Below, in pieces: positions 44,375 through 52,512 of a stretch of DNA of 64,000 nt. The stretch's first letter is position 1. Each line of letters opens with the position of its first letter. The stretch covers positions 62,001 through 126,000 of the forward strand of contig NZ_ADVZ01000001.1 of assembly GCF_000178995.1 (NCBI RefSeq). Direction: 5' to 3'. The stretch comes from Afipia sp. 1NLS2 (GTDB lineage Bacteria; Pseudomonadota; Alphaproteobacteria; Rhizobiales; Xanthobacteraceae). The position numbers and the translations under genes were made by a program. The notes below the pieces were generated by a model. The model ran no database searches, was not told the origin of the DNA, and saw nothing but the letters and a program-made list of their open reading frames with translations.

Positions 44375-46249
44375 TTAATGGCTTAAAATAAGATTACTGG
44401 TGCTCTGACACTCTTCCGTTTTCGCTTGAAATGAAGGCTTCGGAAACGAAGGAATCCTCTGCAGGGCAACACGTACGTTATCGATCACAGCAGACCAATC
44501 TCGCGCTGCATCCTGCCGGAATAACCGCGCGCTTGGATACCAGGGAGAGTCCTGCCGATCGAGCAGCCAGCGCCAGTCGGGCGTATAGGGCAACAACACC
44601 CATACCGGACAGCCGAGTGCACCGGCGAGATGCACGACGCTGGTATCGACGCTCACCACCACATCAAGACACGACAGCAACGCTGCTGTATCCGTGAAAT
44701 TTTCGACTTCGCTGCCGAGATCGAGCACCTGCGGATGTTGCGCCATCGCAAGGCGGTCTACTGGGCGGATATCCTTTTGCAGGCTGACAAAAGTCATCGG
44801 CAGACCAAGCAATGGAGCAAGCTGCGCGAATGCGATCGAACGGCGGTGATCGTTGGCATGATTGGGATTACCCGACCACACCAGCCCGACGCGCGGCGTA
44901 TGCGTTCCGGCAAGCCGCTCCCGCCATCGTTCATGGTCAAGCTCGGGGCGGAGATATGGAACATCGGAGGGAATGTTGTCGGCAGTCGTCCTGAACGCGA
45001 GCGGCAGACTCGACAGCGGACAATGCATGTCGAAGGCAGGCAGCGGTTCGTCCTTTCCGAGGCACTGCGCGACTCCTTCGATATCCTTCAGCACGTCCTT
45101 GAGCAGCGGCTCGACATACAGGATCACACGCGCGCCCTTGGCCGCCACCATCGTCGCATAGCGCGAGAAGTGAATCGCGTCACCGAGTCCCTGATCACTG
45201 TGCAGCAGGATGGTTTTGCCCGCGATTGGTTCCTCACCGAGCCACAGCGGCTCGCTGTATCCCGGATCACGCAACTTCAGCGCCGGGCATTTCCAGCGCC
45301 ATTCGTTCTTTTGCCAGCCCAAGGCATAATCGCCGAGCAGCAACCGATGGAGGCCTTCGTTCCAATGCGCTTCGGCATACTGCGGGTTGATCGTCAGCGC
45401 GGCATCGAGATCGAGCGCCGCTTCCTCAAAACGATGCAACTCGTCGAACGTCGCGGATCGATTGAGCAGCACTTCGGGGCGCTCGGAATCGAGCGACAGC
45501 GCATGCGCGAAACTTGCAAGCGCTTCATCGAAGCGGTCAAGACGATGCAGCGTGCTCCCGCAGATATTGAACGCCTCGACGTAAGTCGGGTCCACCCTCT
45601 TGGCCTGCTCGACGCTTGCGAGCGCTTCGTCGAAGCGCTTCAGCGCGAACAACACCGTGCTCCGGCGGCATAGCGCCTCGACATTGTCCGGCTTGATCGC
45701 AAGCGCCTCATTGAAAGCCGCAAGAGCCTCGGCGTGGCGCTCGAATGTCTGCAAGACTTTCGCGCGCTGGTGATGGGCGCTCGCATAGAACGGGTCGATC
45801 CCGATCGCGCGTGTGTAACAGGTGAGCGCCTCATCAGGCTTTCCCTGCCCGAGCAGCACATTACCGTAGTCATGGAAGGCCGCCGCGAAACCCGGATTGA
45901 GCGCAATCGCCCGGCGATAGGCATCGGCGGCGCCATCGAGATCCCCGAGGCGACTCAAGCCTGTGCCGAAATTCCCGAAATATTCGGCATTGGTGCCATT
46001 GAGGGCGATGGCGCGGCGGATCAGCTCGACCCCCTGCGCCAACCGGCCGGTCTGCATGAAAACCACACCGATCAGATGCAGGGCATCGGGCTGCTGGCGC
46101 TGCCCGCCAAGTGCCTGACGATAATAACCTTCGGCCTCGGCCAGACGGCCGATCTGATGACTTGCGATGCCGAGTTGCAATGCGGCCGCGGGTTGAAGAG
46201 CGCCCGACGTATTCGATTTGGCGGCGGCTCGGCGCTGCTGGCGGTTCAT
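44375..46249 (-). CDS. FlmG-like TPR-glycosyltransferase, probable flagellin modification
   Basis: This 624-residue protein starts MNRQQRRAAAKSNTSG. Residues about 20-320 are tandem TPRs (for example AEGYYRQALGGQRQQPDALHLIGVVFMQTGRLAQGVELIRRAIALNG). A GT-B glycosyltransferase domain similar to GT9/GT41 follows (AGKTILLHSDQGLGDAIHFSRYATMVAAKGARVILYVEP ... RVGLVWSGNPNHANDHRRSIAFAQLAPLL ... DVVVSVDTSVVHLAGALGCPVWVLLP). Caulobacter FlmG has the same TPR-plus-GT layout and glycosylates flagellin. Here it lies between flagellin and flaF and has its own CtrA box. Confidence 0.85.
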   Translation of the reverse strand: MNRQQRRAAAKSNTSGALQPAAALQLGIASHQIGRLAEAEGYYRQALGGQRQQPDALHLIGVVFMQTGRLAQGVELIRRAIALNGTNAEYFGNFGTGLSRLGDLDGAADAYRRAIALNPGFAAAFHDYGNVLLGQGKPDEALTCYTRAIGIDPFYASAHHQRAKVLQTFERHAEALAAFNEALAIKPDNVEALCRRSTVLFALKRFDEALASVEQAKRVDPTYVEAFNICGSTLHRLDRFDEALASFAHALSLDSERPEVLLNRSATFDELHRFEEAALDLDAALTINPQYAEAHWNEGLHRLLLGDYALGWQKNEWRWKCPALKLRDPGYSEPLWLGEEPIAGKTILLHSDQGLGDAIHFSRYATMVAAKGARVILYVEPLLKDVLKDIEGVAQCLGKDEPLPAFDMHCPLSSLPLAFRTTADNIPSDVPYLRPELDHERWRERLAGTHTPRVGLVWSGNPNHANDHRRSIAFAQLAPLLGLPMTFVSLQKDIRPVDRLAMAQHPQVLDLGSEVENFTDTAALLSCLDVVVSVDTSVVHLAGALGCPVWVLLPYTPDWRWLLDRQDSPWYPSARLFRQDAARDWSAVIDNVRVALQRIPSFPKPSFQAKTEECQSTSNLILSH

Positions 46250-46310
46250 CGGCGCGGTTTCGCTCGCGATCCTCAAGGGGCTGTCGAAACCGAAACTGCG
46301 GCCTTTATGG

Positions 46311-46325
46311 TTAATGGTGGGTTAA
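46311..46325 (-). promoter_or_regulatory. CtrA box of the glycosyltransferase gene
   Basis: TTAATGGTGGGTTAA is an exact TTAA-N7-TTAA. On the minus strand it extends to TTAACCAT. It lies 62 bp upstream of the glycosyltransferase start and touches the T-run of the flagellin terminator, so termination and a new start are packed together. Confidence 0.75.
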
Positions 46326-46354
46326 AAAAAGAAGGCGGGGTTTCCCCCGCCTTC
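46324..46354 (-). terminator. Flagellin terminator
   Basis: GAAGGCGGGG and its complement form a 10-11-bp stem with a short loop, followed on the minus strand by TTTTTTTAAC. 26 bp after the flagellin stop. Confidence 0.92.
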
Positions 46355-46379
46355 GATTCTGTTTGGCTGTTCGCTTCGC

Positions 46380-47999
46380 TTAGCGGAGCAGCTGCAGCAC
46401 GCTCTGCTGCGACTGGTTGGCGAGAGCGAGCGCGGACACCGCGATCGACTGGCGGGTCGACAGCGCCTGGCTGTTCGCCGCTTCCTCGTTGGTGTCGGCC
46501 AGAGTGAGGTTCGACGAACCGGTCTGCAGCACGTTGATCAGGTTCTTCGAGAAGTCCTGACGGATCTGCACGATCGAGAGGTTCGAACCCAAAGCCGAAG
46601 CTTCGGTGCGCAGCGTGGAGCTGGCCTTGTCGAGGCTCGAGATCACGGAGTTCGCCGACGAGTTGTCGAGGAAGTCCGTGCCCGCGGTCAGCGACGAGAG
46701 GCCAAGGCCGGCGGCGTTGAAGGTCACGCCCTGGATCTTCAGGGTGGACTTGCCCGTCTCGTTGAAGGTCAACTTGAGCTGATCGCCATTGAGCAGGTTG
46801 ACGCCGTTGAACGACGAGTCCTGGGAGGTCGAGGTGATCTGATCCAGGATGTTGTTGTACTGCGACACCAGGTTCGCACGGACCGCGAGGGCCGAAGCGT
46901 CCTGGATCGGAGCGCCACCGGTAGCAGCGGTGCCGCCGGTGGAAGCGTTCTCAAACGCCTTGCCAGCGCCAGCCGCAGTGCCGGTCACGGTGCCGATGGC
47001 GGACGAAGCCGCATCGTTCGTGGTCGTGATCGTCAGCTTGCCGCTGGAGTCGATCGTGGCGAGCAGGTTGTCAGCCGACAGCTTGGCGTTCAAGTCGTTG
47101 AGGGACTTGACCGTACCGCCGGTGCCGTCACCAAAGGTGATGGTGGTCGCGGTGCCGGTGCCGACGGCGCCGAACGACAACGTCAAGCCGCCGACCGGGG
47201 TCGTCGTTCCACGAGGGGTCGTTGCGGTGCTAAGACCGAACGCGCTCAGTGCGGTGCCGCCGAGTTGGAGATCGGCGTCCGTGCCGGTGCTGACCTGCAA
47301 CTGGCCACCCGCGATCGAGGACGCGGTGGCCGCTCCGGTGATGGTGTCGATCGAGGACAGAACGTCACCGACGGTGAGCGTGCTGCCGGCGCCGACGCCG
47401 ATCGTCACGTTGCCGCTGCCATCCGTGGTCTTGGTGGTCTGCGCCGTCGAGAAGGTGATGGTCTTGCCGTTGACGGTGATCGTGCTGCCGTCGGCAGGTG
47501 TCGTCGCCAGGGTATCCGAGGTCGCCGCGCTGACCAGCTTGGTCGCGGTGGTGATCGCAGCCGGCGTGGCGAGGTTGTTGTTCACAACCGAACCGGTCAC
47601 CTGGGCGTTCACGTAGGAAGACGTGCCGCGCAGATCGTCAGCAGTCGCGCCGGTGATCGTCGCCGAGATGCTCGACTTGGTCGAGTAGCCGACGGTCGCC
47701 TGCAGCGCCTGGTTGGCGACGGACTTCGCGGAATCGACCAGCTTCTGCAGCGAGGTGATGCCGGTGTTGGCGGCCTGAAGGACCTGCACGCCGTTGCCGA
47801 TGCCGTCGAGGAGGTTGCTGATGTCGCTCGCGCGGTTGTCGAGAGAAGCAGCGGTGAAATAGTTGGTCGGGTTGTCGAGCGCAGTGTTGACCTTCTTGCC
47901 GGTGGCAAGGCGGTTCTGCGTCGTGGACAACAGGTCTGCGGTCGACTGAAGCGACAGCAGGTTCTGGCGGACTGACGCCGAGAGAACGATATCTGACAT
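46380..47999 (-). CDS. fliC: Flagellin
   Basis: This 539-residue filament protein has a conserved N-terminal D0/D1 region (about 1-115: SASVRQNLLSLQSTADLLSTTQNRLATGKKVNTALDNPTNYFTA). A Thr/Ser/Gly-rich variable region (about 116-390) and a C-terminal D1/D0 (QIRQDFSKNLINVLQTGSSNLTLADTNEEAANSQALSTRQSIAVSAL) follow. Residues 151-262 resemble residues 229-340 of FlgE. No Cys is present. Many Ser/Thr residues in the outer part are candidate glycosylation sites for the adjacent transferase. Confidence 0.96.
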   Translation of the reverse strand: MSDIVLSASVRQNLLSLQSTADLLSTTQNRLATGKKVNTALDNPTNYFTAASLDNRASDISNLLDGIGNGVQVLQAANTGITSLQKLVDSAKSVANQALQATVGYSTKSSISATITGATADDLRGTSSYVNAQVTGSVVNNNLATPAAITTATKLVSAATSDTLATTPADGSTITVNGKTITFSTAQTTKTTDGSGNVTIGVGAGSTLTVGDVLSSIDTITGAATASSIAGGQLQVSTGTDADLQLGGTALSAFGLSTATTPRGTTTPVGGLTLSFGAVGTGTATTITFGDGTGGTVKSLNDLNAKLSADNLLATIDSSGKLTITTTNDAASSAIGTVTGTAAGAGKAFENASTGGTAATGGAPIQDASALAVRANLVSQYNNILDQITSTSQDSSFNGVNLLNGDQLKLTFNETGKSTLKIQGVTFNAAGLGLSSLTAGTDFLDNSSANSVISSLDKASSTLRTEASALGSNLSIVQIRQDFSKNLINVLQTGSSNLTLADTNEEAANSQALSTRQSIAVSALALANQSQQSVLQLLR

Positions 48000-48227
48000 T
48001 GTACTAACCTTTCTGGTAAGAGCACGTCGTGTGTGAGCGTGACGCCACCCCTTCTAAGGGCGGCGTTCCCGACAGACTGAAACCAACAGTCTAAAAAAAC
48101 GTGAATGAAGCGCGGCCAATTGCGCGAAAAGTCATTGGTAAATGGGCATTAAACATTGGCGACCCGTTGCTTTCACAAACAGAAACCGGCGCCTTTGCTC
48201 AAATTGGCTCCGCGCAATGCGGTATCG

Positions 48228-48246
48228 TTTACGCCCCGTTAACCAT
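48228..48246 (+). promoter_or_regulatory. CtrA-type box between fliC and flbT
   Basis: TTTACGCCCCGTTAACCAT is TTTA-N7-TTAACCAT, one base off the full palindrome and identical in layout to the fliX box. It lies 136 bp upstream of flbT and about 230 bp upstream of flagellin. CGGCAAAGGATTGG, a degenerate ftr-like site, follows at 48250. No ORF is supported in 48000-48381. Confidence 0.55.
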
Positions 48247-48381
48247 GATCGGCAAAGGATTGGTACGAACGCGGCAGCCGCGGCATTCATGCCTCGCACC
48301 GCCGATTTGAAGTCCTGCATCACTTTCGCCCCCCGTTACAGGGCTTCACATCGAAAGCGGATCGAGTAGCCGGAGGACACC

Positions 48382-48807
48382 ATGGCTCTAAAGGTCGAAT
48401 TGAAGCCGCACGAAAAGATCATCATCGGCTCCTGCGTCATCACCAATACCGACCAGCGCGCCAAACTGCTGATCGAAGGCGAACGGGTTCCGATCTTGCG
48501 TGAAAAAGACATTCTGACTCCGGAAACCGCCGACACCCCGGCGAAGCTGCTCTATCTGGCCGTGCAACTGATGTATGTGGCGCGCGATCCGCAGGACCAT
48601 CATCCGGTCTATTTCGACCTGATGCGCGATCTCCTCAGCGCGATGCCAAGCTCCGTCGAGATCATCCAGGAGATCAATAACCACATTTTAAGCGGCGACT
48701 ATTACAAGGCGCTCAAGGAATCGCGAAAGCTGATCGCGCACGAGGCGGCACTTCTCGCCAAGGCTCGCCACAACGCCTCGGCTTCACCACTTCAAGGCGC
48801 CGCCTGA
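48382..48807 (+). CDS. flbT: Flagellin translation repressor FlbT
   Basis: This 141-residue protein carries the FlbT sequence MALKVELKPHEKIIIGSCVITNTDQRAKLLIEGERVPILREKDILTPETADTPAKLLYLAVQLMY. In Caulobacter it binds the flagellin mRNA leader and promotes decay until the hook is complete. It is divergent from flagellin. Confidence 0.95.
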   Translation: MALKVELKPHEKIIIGSCVITNTDQRAKLLIEGERVPILREKDILTPETADTPAKLLYLAVQLMYVARDPQDHHPVYFDLMRDLLSAMPSSVEIIQEINNHILSGDYYKALKESRKLIAHEAALLAKARHNASASPLQGAA

Positions 48808-48826
48808 CGACCTGCACACGGTCATG

Positions 48827-48858
48827 AAAAAAAGGGCTTCCAGAAGGAAGCCCTTTTT
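48827..48858. terminator. Bidirectional terminator between flbT and flgL
   Basis: AAAGGGCTTCC and GGAAGCCCTTT form an 11-bp stem with AGAA loop, with T-tracts on both strands. It serves the convergent flbT and flgL. Confidence 0.92.
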
Positions 48859-48885
48859 CATTTGCGGGGTGATGGCTGATGGCCG

Positions 48886-50433
48886 TCAACCGACAGGCAG
48901 GTATTTCACCAGGCTGAGCTGATAGAGCGATGCAGTGGTCTGGTACGAAGCCTGAAGGCTGGTCTGCAACGCGAGGATCTTCGCGGCCACCTCGTCGTCG
49001 TTGACGCCCTGAATCTGATCCAGCATCGTCTGCGCCATCGACGTCGTCTGCGTCTGCCTTGTACTGGCCGATTTCGTCGCCGACTGAGCGCCCGCGAACT
49101 GGGCTTCGATGTCCTCGACCGAGGTCGTGCCGGGCTGCACCGCAAGGTTCGCGTTGACCCGCTCGTTCAGTGCCGAGATCTGCGCATTGGCGAGATTCTG
49201 GCCGTTCGGATCATTCGGATCGACCGTCGTCGTCACCGCCGCATACACGGCCATATTCTGCAGCAGGTTACGGAAAGCGCTTTCGTTCGCCGTCGCGCCG
49301 TAGCTCACGGAAACCGAACCATCCACCTGTGCGACTGCGGTATTACGTGCATCGGCATCGGGATTGCCCAATTGTTCGCCGGTGTACCACTGTACGGTCG
49401 TGGCCGAACCATCGACCAGTGTGGTGGCGGTCGGCGAGACCGGCGAACCGCCGCCGACGCGCTGCGGTGGATTGTCGAAGAAATTCTGTCCGGCAGCCAT
49501 CGCGGAGGCGGCCACCATCGGTCCCTTCACCAGTGTCTGGATCGAGGAATCGAGCGCGCTTTTCATGTTGGTCGCCGTGACCGTCGGGTCGGCGTCGATG
49601 GTGAAGCTGCCGTCCGGCGCGGGCGACGCCGTGGTCGCGGTGAGCTGCACCGTCTCCGTGGTCTGGTCCGGCAGCGTGAACGTGAAGGTGACGGTGTCGC
49701 CTTCCTTCGGTGTCGCGGCATTCAGATCGATCGTTTCGGAGGATGGCGTCGGAGGCCCCGCGGTCGCAGGCTGCGTCACCACAGCGCCATTGATCGACGT
49801 CGAGATGCGGCTAAGTTTCAGTCCGAAAGGCGAGGGATTGGCGTCTTCGCCAACCGTCACCACGCCGGGCGTGGTGGTGGCATCGGTCGTGAGGCGACCC
49901 ATGTTGCCGGTGCCCTGATCGGCGATCAGCCGATCGGCAATCACCGCCTTCAAACCGTCCTTGCCGTCGGCGCCGTTGAGAATATCGTCGGCCGCCGCCG
50001 TGGAGGGCGTGTCGGTCGCGCGGCCGGAGAACAGATAACGGTCACCCGACTGCGTGTTGAGAAGCGAGATCGCCTGCGTGAAGGACGCATAGCCGATCTG
50101 CTGGCCCGAGGTCTGGCCGTTGGCGTTGAGAACCTGCGACGCGCCGGTGGCCGCCGATTGCACCTGCGTGCGCATATCGACAAGACCCTGCAGCGACAGG
50201 TTGGCGACATTGATGCGCGTCGTCACGTTGGTCTGCGTGTTCTGGTAGCCGGACAGCATCGAAATCTGCGAGCGCAGGCCGGTCGCGAATGCGCTGTCCA
50301 GGCCGAGACCGGAATAGGTCGTGGATTTCTTGCCGCTCGCCAGTTGCTGCGTCAGCGTATCGAGCTGCGTCTTGATGTTAAGCAGCGAGCTGCCGAGATA
50401 GGATGTCCGTCCGCTTACGCCTTCAATAGTCAT
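48886..50433 (-). CDS. flgL: Hook-filament junction protein FlgL
   Basis: This 515-residue protein has the FlgL N-terminus (SYLGSSLLNIKTQLDTLTQQLASGKKSTTYSGLGLDSAFA) and flagellin-like C-terminus (QTTSMAQTMLDQIQGVNDDEVAAKILALQTSLQASYQTTASLYQLSLVKYL). It is about 200 residues longer than enteric FlgL; the extra part (about 200-380) is Thr/Val/Ala-rich beta sequence. 7 nt after flgK. Confidence 0.92.
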   Translation of the reverse strand: MTIEGVSGRTSYLGSSLLNIKTQLDTLTQQLASGKKSTTYSGLGLDSAFATGLRSQISMLSGYQNTQTNVTTRINVANLSLQGLVDMRTQVQSAATGASQVLNANGQTSGQQIGYASFTQAISLLNTQSGDRYLFSGRATDTPSTAAADDILNGADGKDGLKAVIADRLIADQGTGNMGRLTTDATTTPGVVTVGEDANPSPFGLKLSRISTSINGAVVTQPATAGPPTPSSETIDLNAATPKEGDTVTFTFTLPDQTTETVQLTATTASPAPDGSFTIDADPTVTATNMKSALDSSIQTLVKGPMVAASAMAAGQNFFDNPPQRVGGGSPVSPTATTLVDGSATTVQWYTGEQLGNPDADARNTAVAQVDGSVSVSYGATANESAFRNLLQNMAVYAAVTTTVDPNDPNGQNLANAQISALNERVNANLAVQPGTTSVEDIEAQFAGAQSATKSASTRQTQTTSMAQTMLDQIQGVNDDEVAAKILALQTSLQASYQTTASLYQLSLVKYLPVG

Positions 50434-50440
50434 TGCAGCC

Positions 50441-52303
50441 TCACACCGATTGCAGCAGCGAGTCGAACATGTCCTTGACCGTGGACATCACGCGGGCATT
50501 CGCCGAATAGGCGTTCTGCAATGCCAGCAGATGCGCCATTTCATCGTCGATATTCACGCCGGAAGACGAGTTCAGCTTATTCTGCAACGTCGAGAGCACG
50601 ACATTCTGGCCGTCGGCCAGTTGCTGGGCGGAGGAAGCCGCCTGCCCCTGCATCGTGGTGAACTGTTGCAGGAAGCTCAGCATCGTGCCCTTAAAGGGCG
50701 TCGCATTCGAACCGATCCCGGTCTGCGGCGATACGTAGTAAGAGCTGTTCGTCAACTGCGAGAGAATGAAGTCGGACCGCGTGGTGTCGCCGGACTGCGT
50801 CCCCGAGCCGTACACAATCATCCGCGACGGATCGGCGAGCAGAAGGTTGTTGACGCTGATCCGTCCCGCAAGGCCCGTCTGCTGCGAGCCGGTCGCGGTG
50901 ATTGCGCCCGTATATGGCACGCCATTATCGACGAACAGCGGCAACTGCGGATTGCCGCTCGTCAGATTCGTCATGGTGATCGTCGAGGACGCGGAATTGA
51001 CCACCGCGGTGCCGCCTGCATCACCGCTGATCTGCAGCGTCTGTCCGCCCGAACTGGAGAATTGCAAACCCCTGTCGCCGAGCAACGCGGTCAACTGCGT
51101 GAGCGCCGGTCCCATGCCCTGAGAGAAGTCGACGCCGAAAACCTCGTCGTTGGGATTGTTGGTGGCGCTGTTCTTCAGCGGCAGCACCGAAGGATCGTTG
51201 ACCTGCACCAGCGTGATGGTGTGGCTCTTGTTCGCCGTATCCGTATAGGTGAACTGGACGTTGTTGCCGTTCTGCAATCCGGTCAGATCGAGCGAGAACG
51301 TGTTGGGCGAGCCGCCATTCCCAGTGGAGTCGGTCGTGACCTTGTCCGACAGCGCGCTCGCCATCGAGGCCGCCAACTGGTCGATCTGCGCCTGCGCCTG
51401 CACCAGCGTCTGGTCGCGCAGTTGAAGGTTCGCCGCGATCGAGCCGGAGCGGATCGAATTGGTCGCAATGAGATCGATATCGCCGCCATGCGGGAAAGTC
51501 AGCGTCAGCGTGCCGAGCGTGCTTTTCGACGGATCGGAATTCCACGTTGTATTGGGCGTGACCGTGCCCTGCGCGTCGAACGTGATCTTCGCCGCTTCAC
51601 TGCCGACGAGTTGCACGCCGGAATTGGTGAACACCGTGACCTGATTGCGGTCATTGGTGAGGACGCGAATGTCCATCAACTGCGACAACTGCGTGATGTA
51701 CTGGTCGCGCTGATCGAGCAGCGAGGCGGCCGCAGCGTCGTCGCCGGTGGTCCCGAGCAACTGATTGTTGATGGTCGCGATCTGCTGCATCGCGTTGTTT
51801 GCAGCATCGACCGAACTCTTGATCGAAGACTCAGCATCGGCGCGCAGCGACTGGATGCCCGCCGAGGTCGAATTCAGCATCTGCGCGAGCGACTGCGCGG
51901 CATTCACCGCCGTCGAGCGCGCCGCCGGCGAATCCGAACTGGTGGACAGCGCCTGCAGCGCAGCCGTCAACTGGTTGAACGCCGCCTCCAGCGTCGTATC
52001 CGAACTGGGATCGCCGTAGATGCCCTGCAGCCGCTGCAAAGCGGCCGATAGCGTGCTGGCATAAGACGCGCCCGAGGTTTCGGTGAGAACCTGCTTCTGG
52101 ACATAAACGTCCAGCTCACGGTTCACGCCGGTGACGGAAACACCGGCGCTTCCCGTTCCCGTGGTGGTTTGGACCTGATTGACGGTCTTGCGAACATAGC
52201 CCGGCGTCTCGATGTTGGCGACATTCGAGGAGACGAGCGAGAGCGCAGCCTGGTTCGCACGCAGACCGGACATCGCGGTAGCAAGAGCTTGTGTCAGACC
52301 CAT
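50441..52303 (-). CDS. flgK: Hook-filament junction protein FlgK
   Basis: This 620-residue protein has the FlgK N-terminus (MGLTQALATAMSGLRANQAALSLVSSNVANIETPGYVRK) and C-terminus (VNIDDEMAHLLALQNAYSANARVMSTVKDMFDSLLQ). The middle is a variable surface region. It lies between flgE and flgL; two palindromic elements separate it from flgE. Confidence 0.96.
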   Translation of the reverse strand: MGLTQALATAMSGLRANQAALSLVSSNVANIETPGYVRKTVNQVQTTTGTGSAGVSVTGVNRELDVYVQKQVLTETSGASYASTLSAALQRLQGIYGDPSSDTTLEAAFNQLTAALQALSTSSDSPAARSTAVNAAQSLAQMLNSTSAGIQSLRADAESSIKSSVDAANNAMQQIATINNQLLGTTGDDAAAASLLDQRDQYITQLSQLMDIRVLTNDRNQVTVFTNSGVQLVGSEAAKITFDAQGTVTPNTTWNSDPSKSTLGTLTLTFPHGGDIDLIATNSIRSGSIAANLQLRDQTLVQAQAQIDQLAASMASALSDKVTTDSTGNGGSPNTFSLDLTGLQNGNNVQFTYTDTANKSHTITLVQVNDPSVLPLKNSATNNPNDEVFGVDFSQGMGPALTQLTALLGDRGLQFSSSGGQTLQISGDAGGTAVVNSASSTITMTNLTSGNPQLPLFVDNGVPYTGAITATGSQQTGLAGRISVNNLLLADPSRMIVYGSGTQSGDTTRSDFILSQLTNSSYYVSPQTGIGSNATPFKGTMLSFLQQFTTMQGQAASSAQQLADGQNVVLSTLQNKLNSSSGVNIDDEMAHLLALQNAYSANARVMSTVKDMFDSLLQSV

Positions 52304-52346
52304 AACTAACTGCCCATCTCAGCTACGAACGCGCGGAATATGCGCG

Positions 52347-52422
52347 CTAGTGGTCCGATTCCAACATTCGCATCCATTCTCAGCAGCCTCTCTTGCGAAT
52401 GTTGAAATCCATGGACCACCAG
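52347..52422. repeat. CTAG-ended palindromic element A
   Basis: The arms CTAGTGGTCC and GGACCACCAG (one mismatch) enclose inner arms around CCAACATTCGCA and TGCGAATGTTG. This gives a large imperfect hairpin of 76 bp. It belongs to the same family as elements at 52436 and 57825. Confidence 0.75.
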
Positions 52423-52435
52423 CAATTATAAGTTT

Positions 52436-52512
52436 CTAGTGGAGTTTTGGATTTGACATTCGCTTTACGAACTCGCTGCCAGGGTGAGCGAATGTCAAAT
52501 CCTCTCCACTAG
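52436..52512. repeat. CTAG-ended palindromic element B (supplies flgE stop)
   Basis: Outer arms CTAGTGGAG and CTCCACTAG and inner arms GGATTTGACATTCGCT and AGCGAATGTCAAATCC form a long hairpin. The terminal CTAG contains the flgE TAG stop codon (52509-52511 on the minus strand). Its inner sequence shares the ACATTCGC core with element A. Confidence 0.8.
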
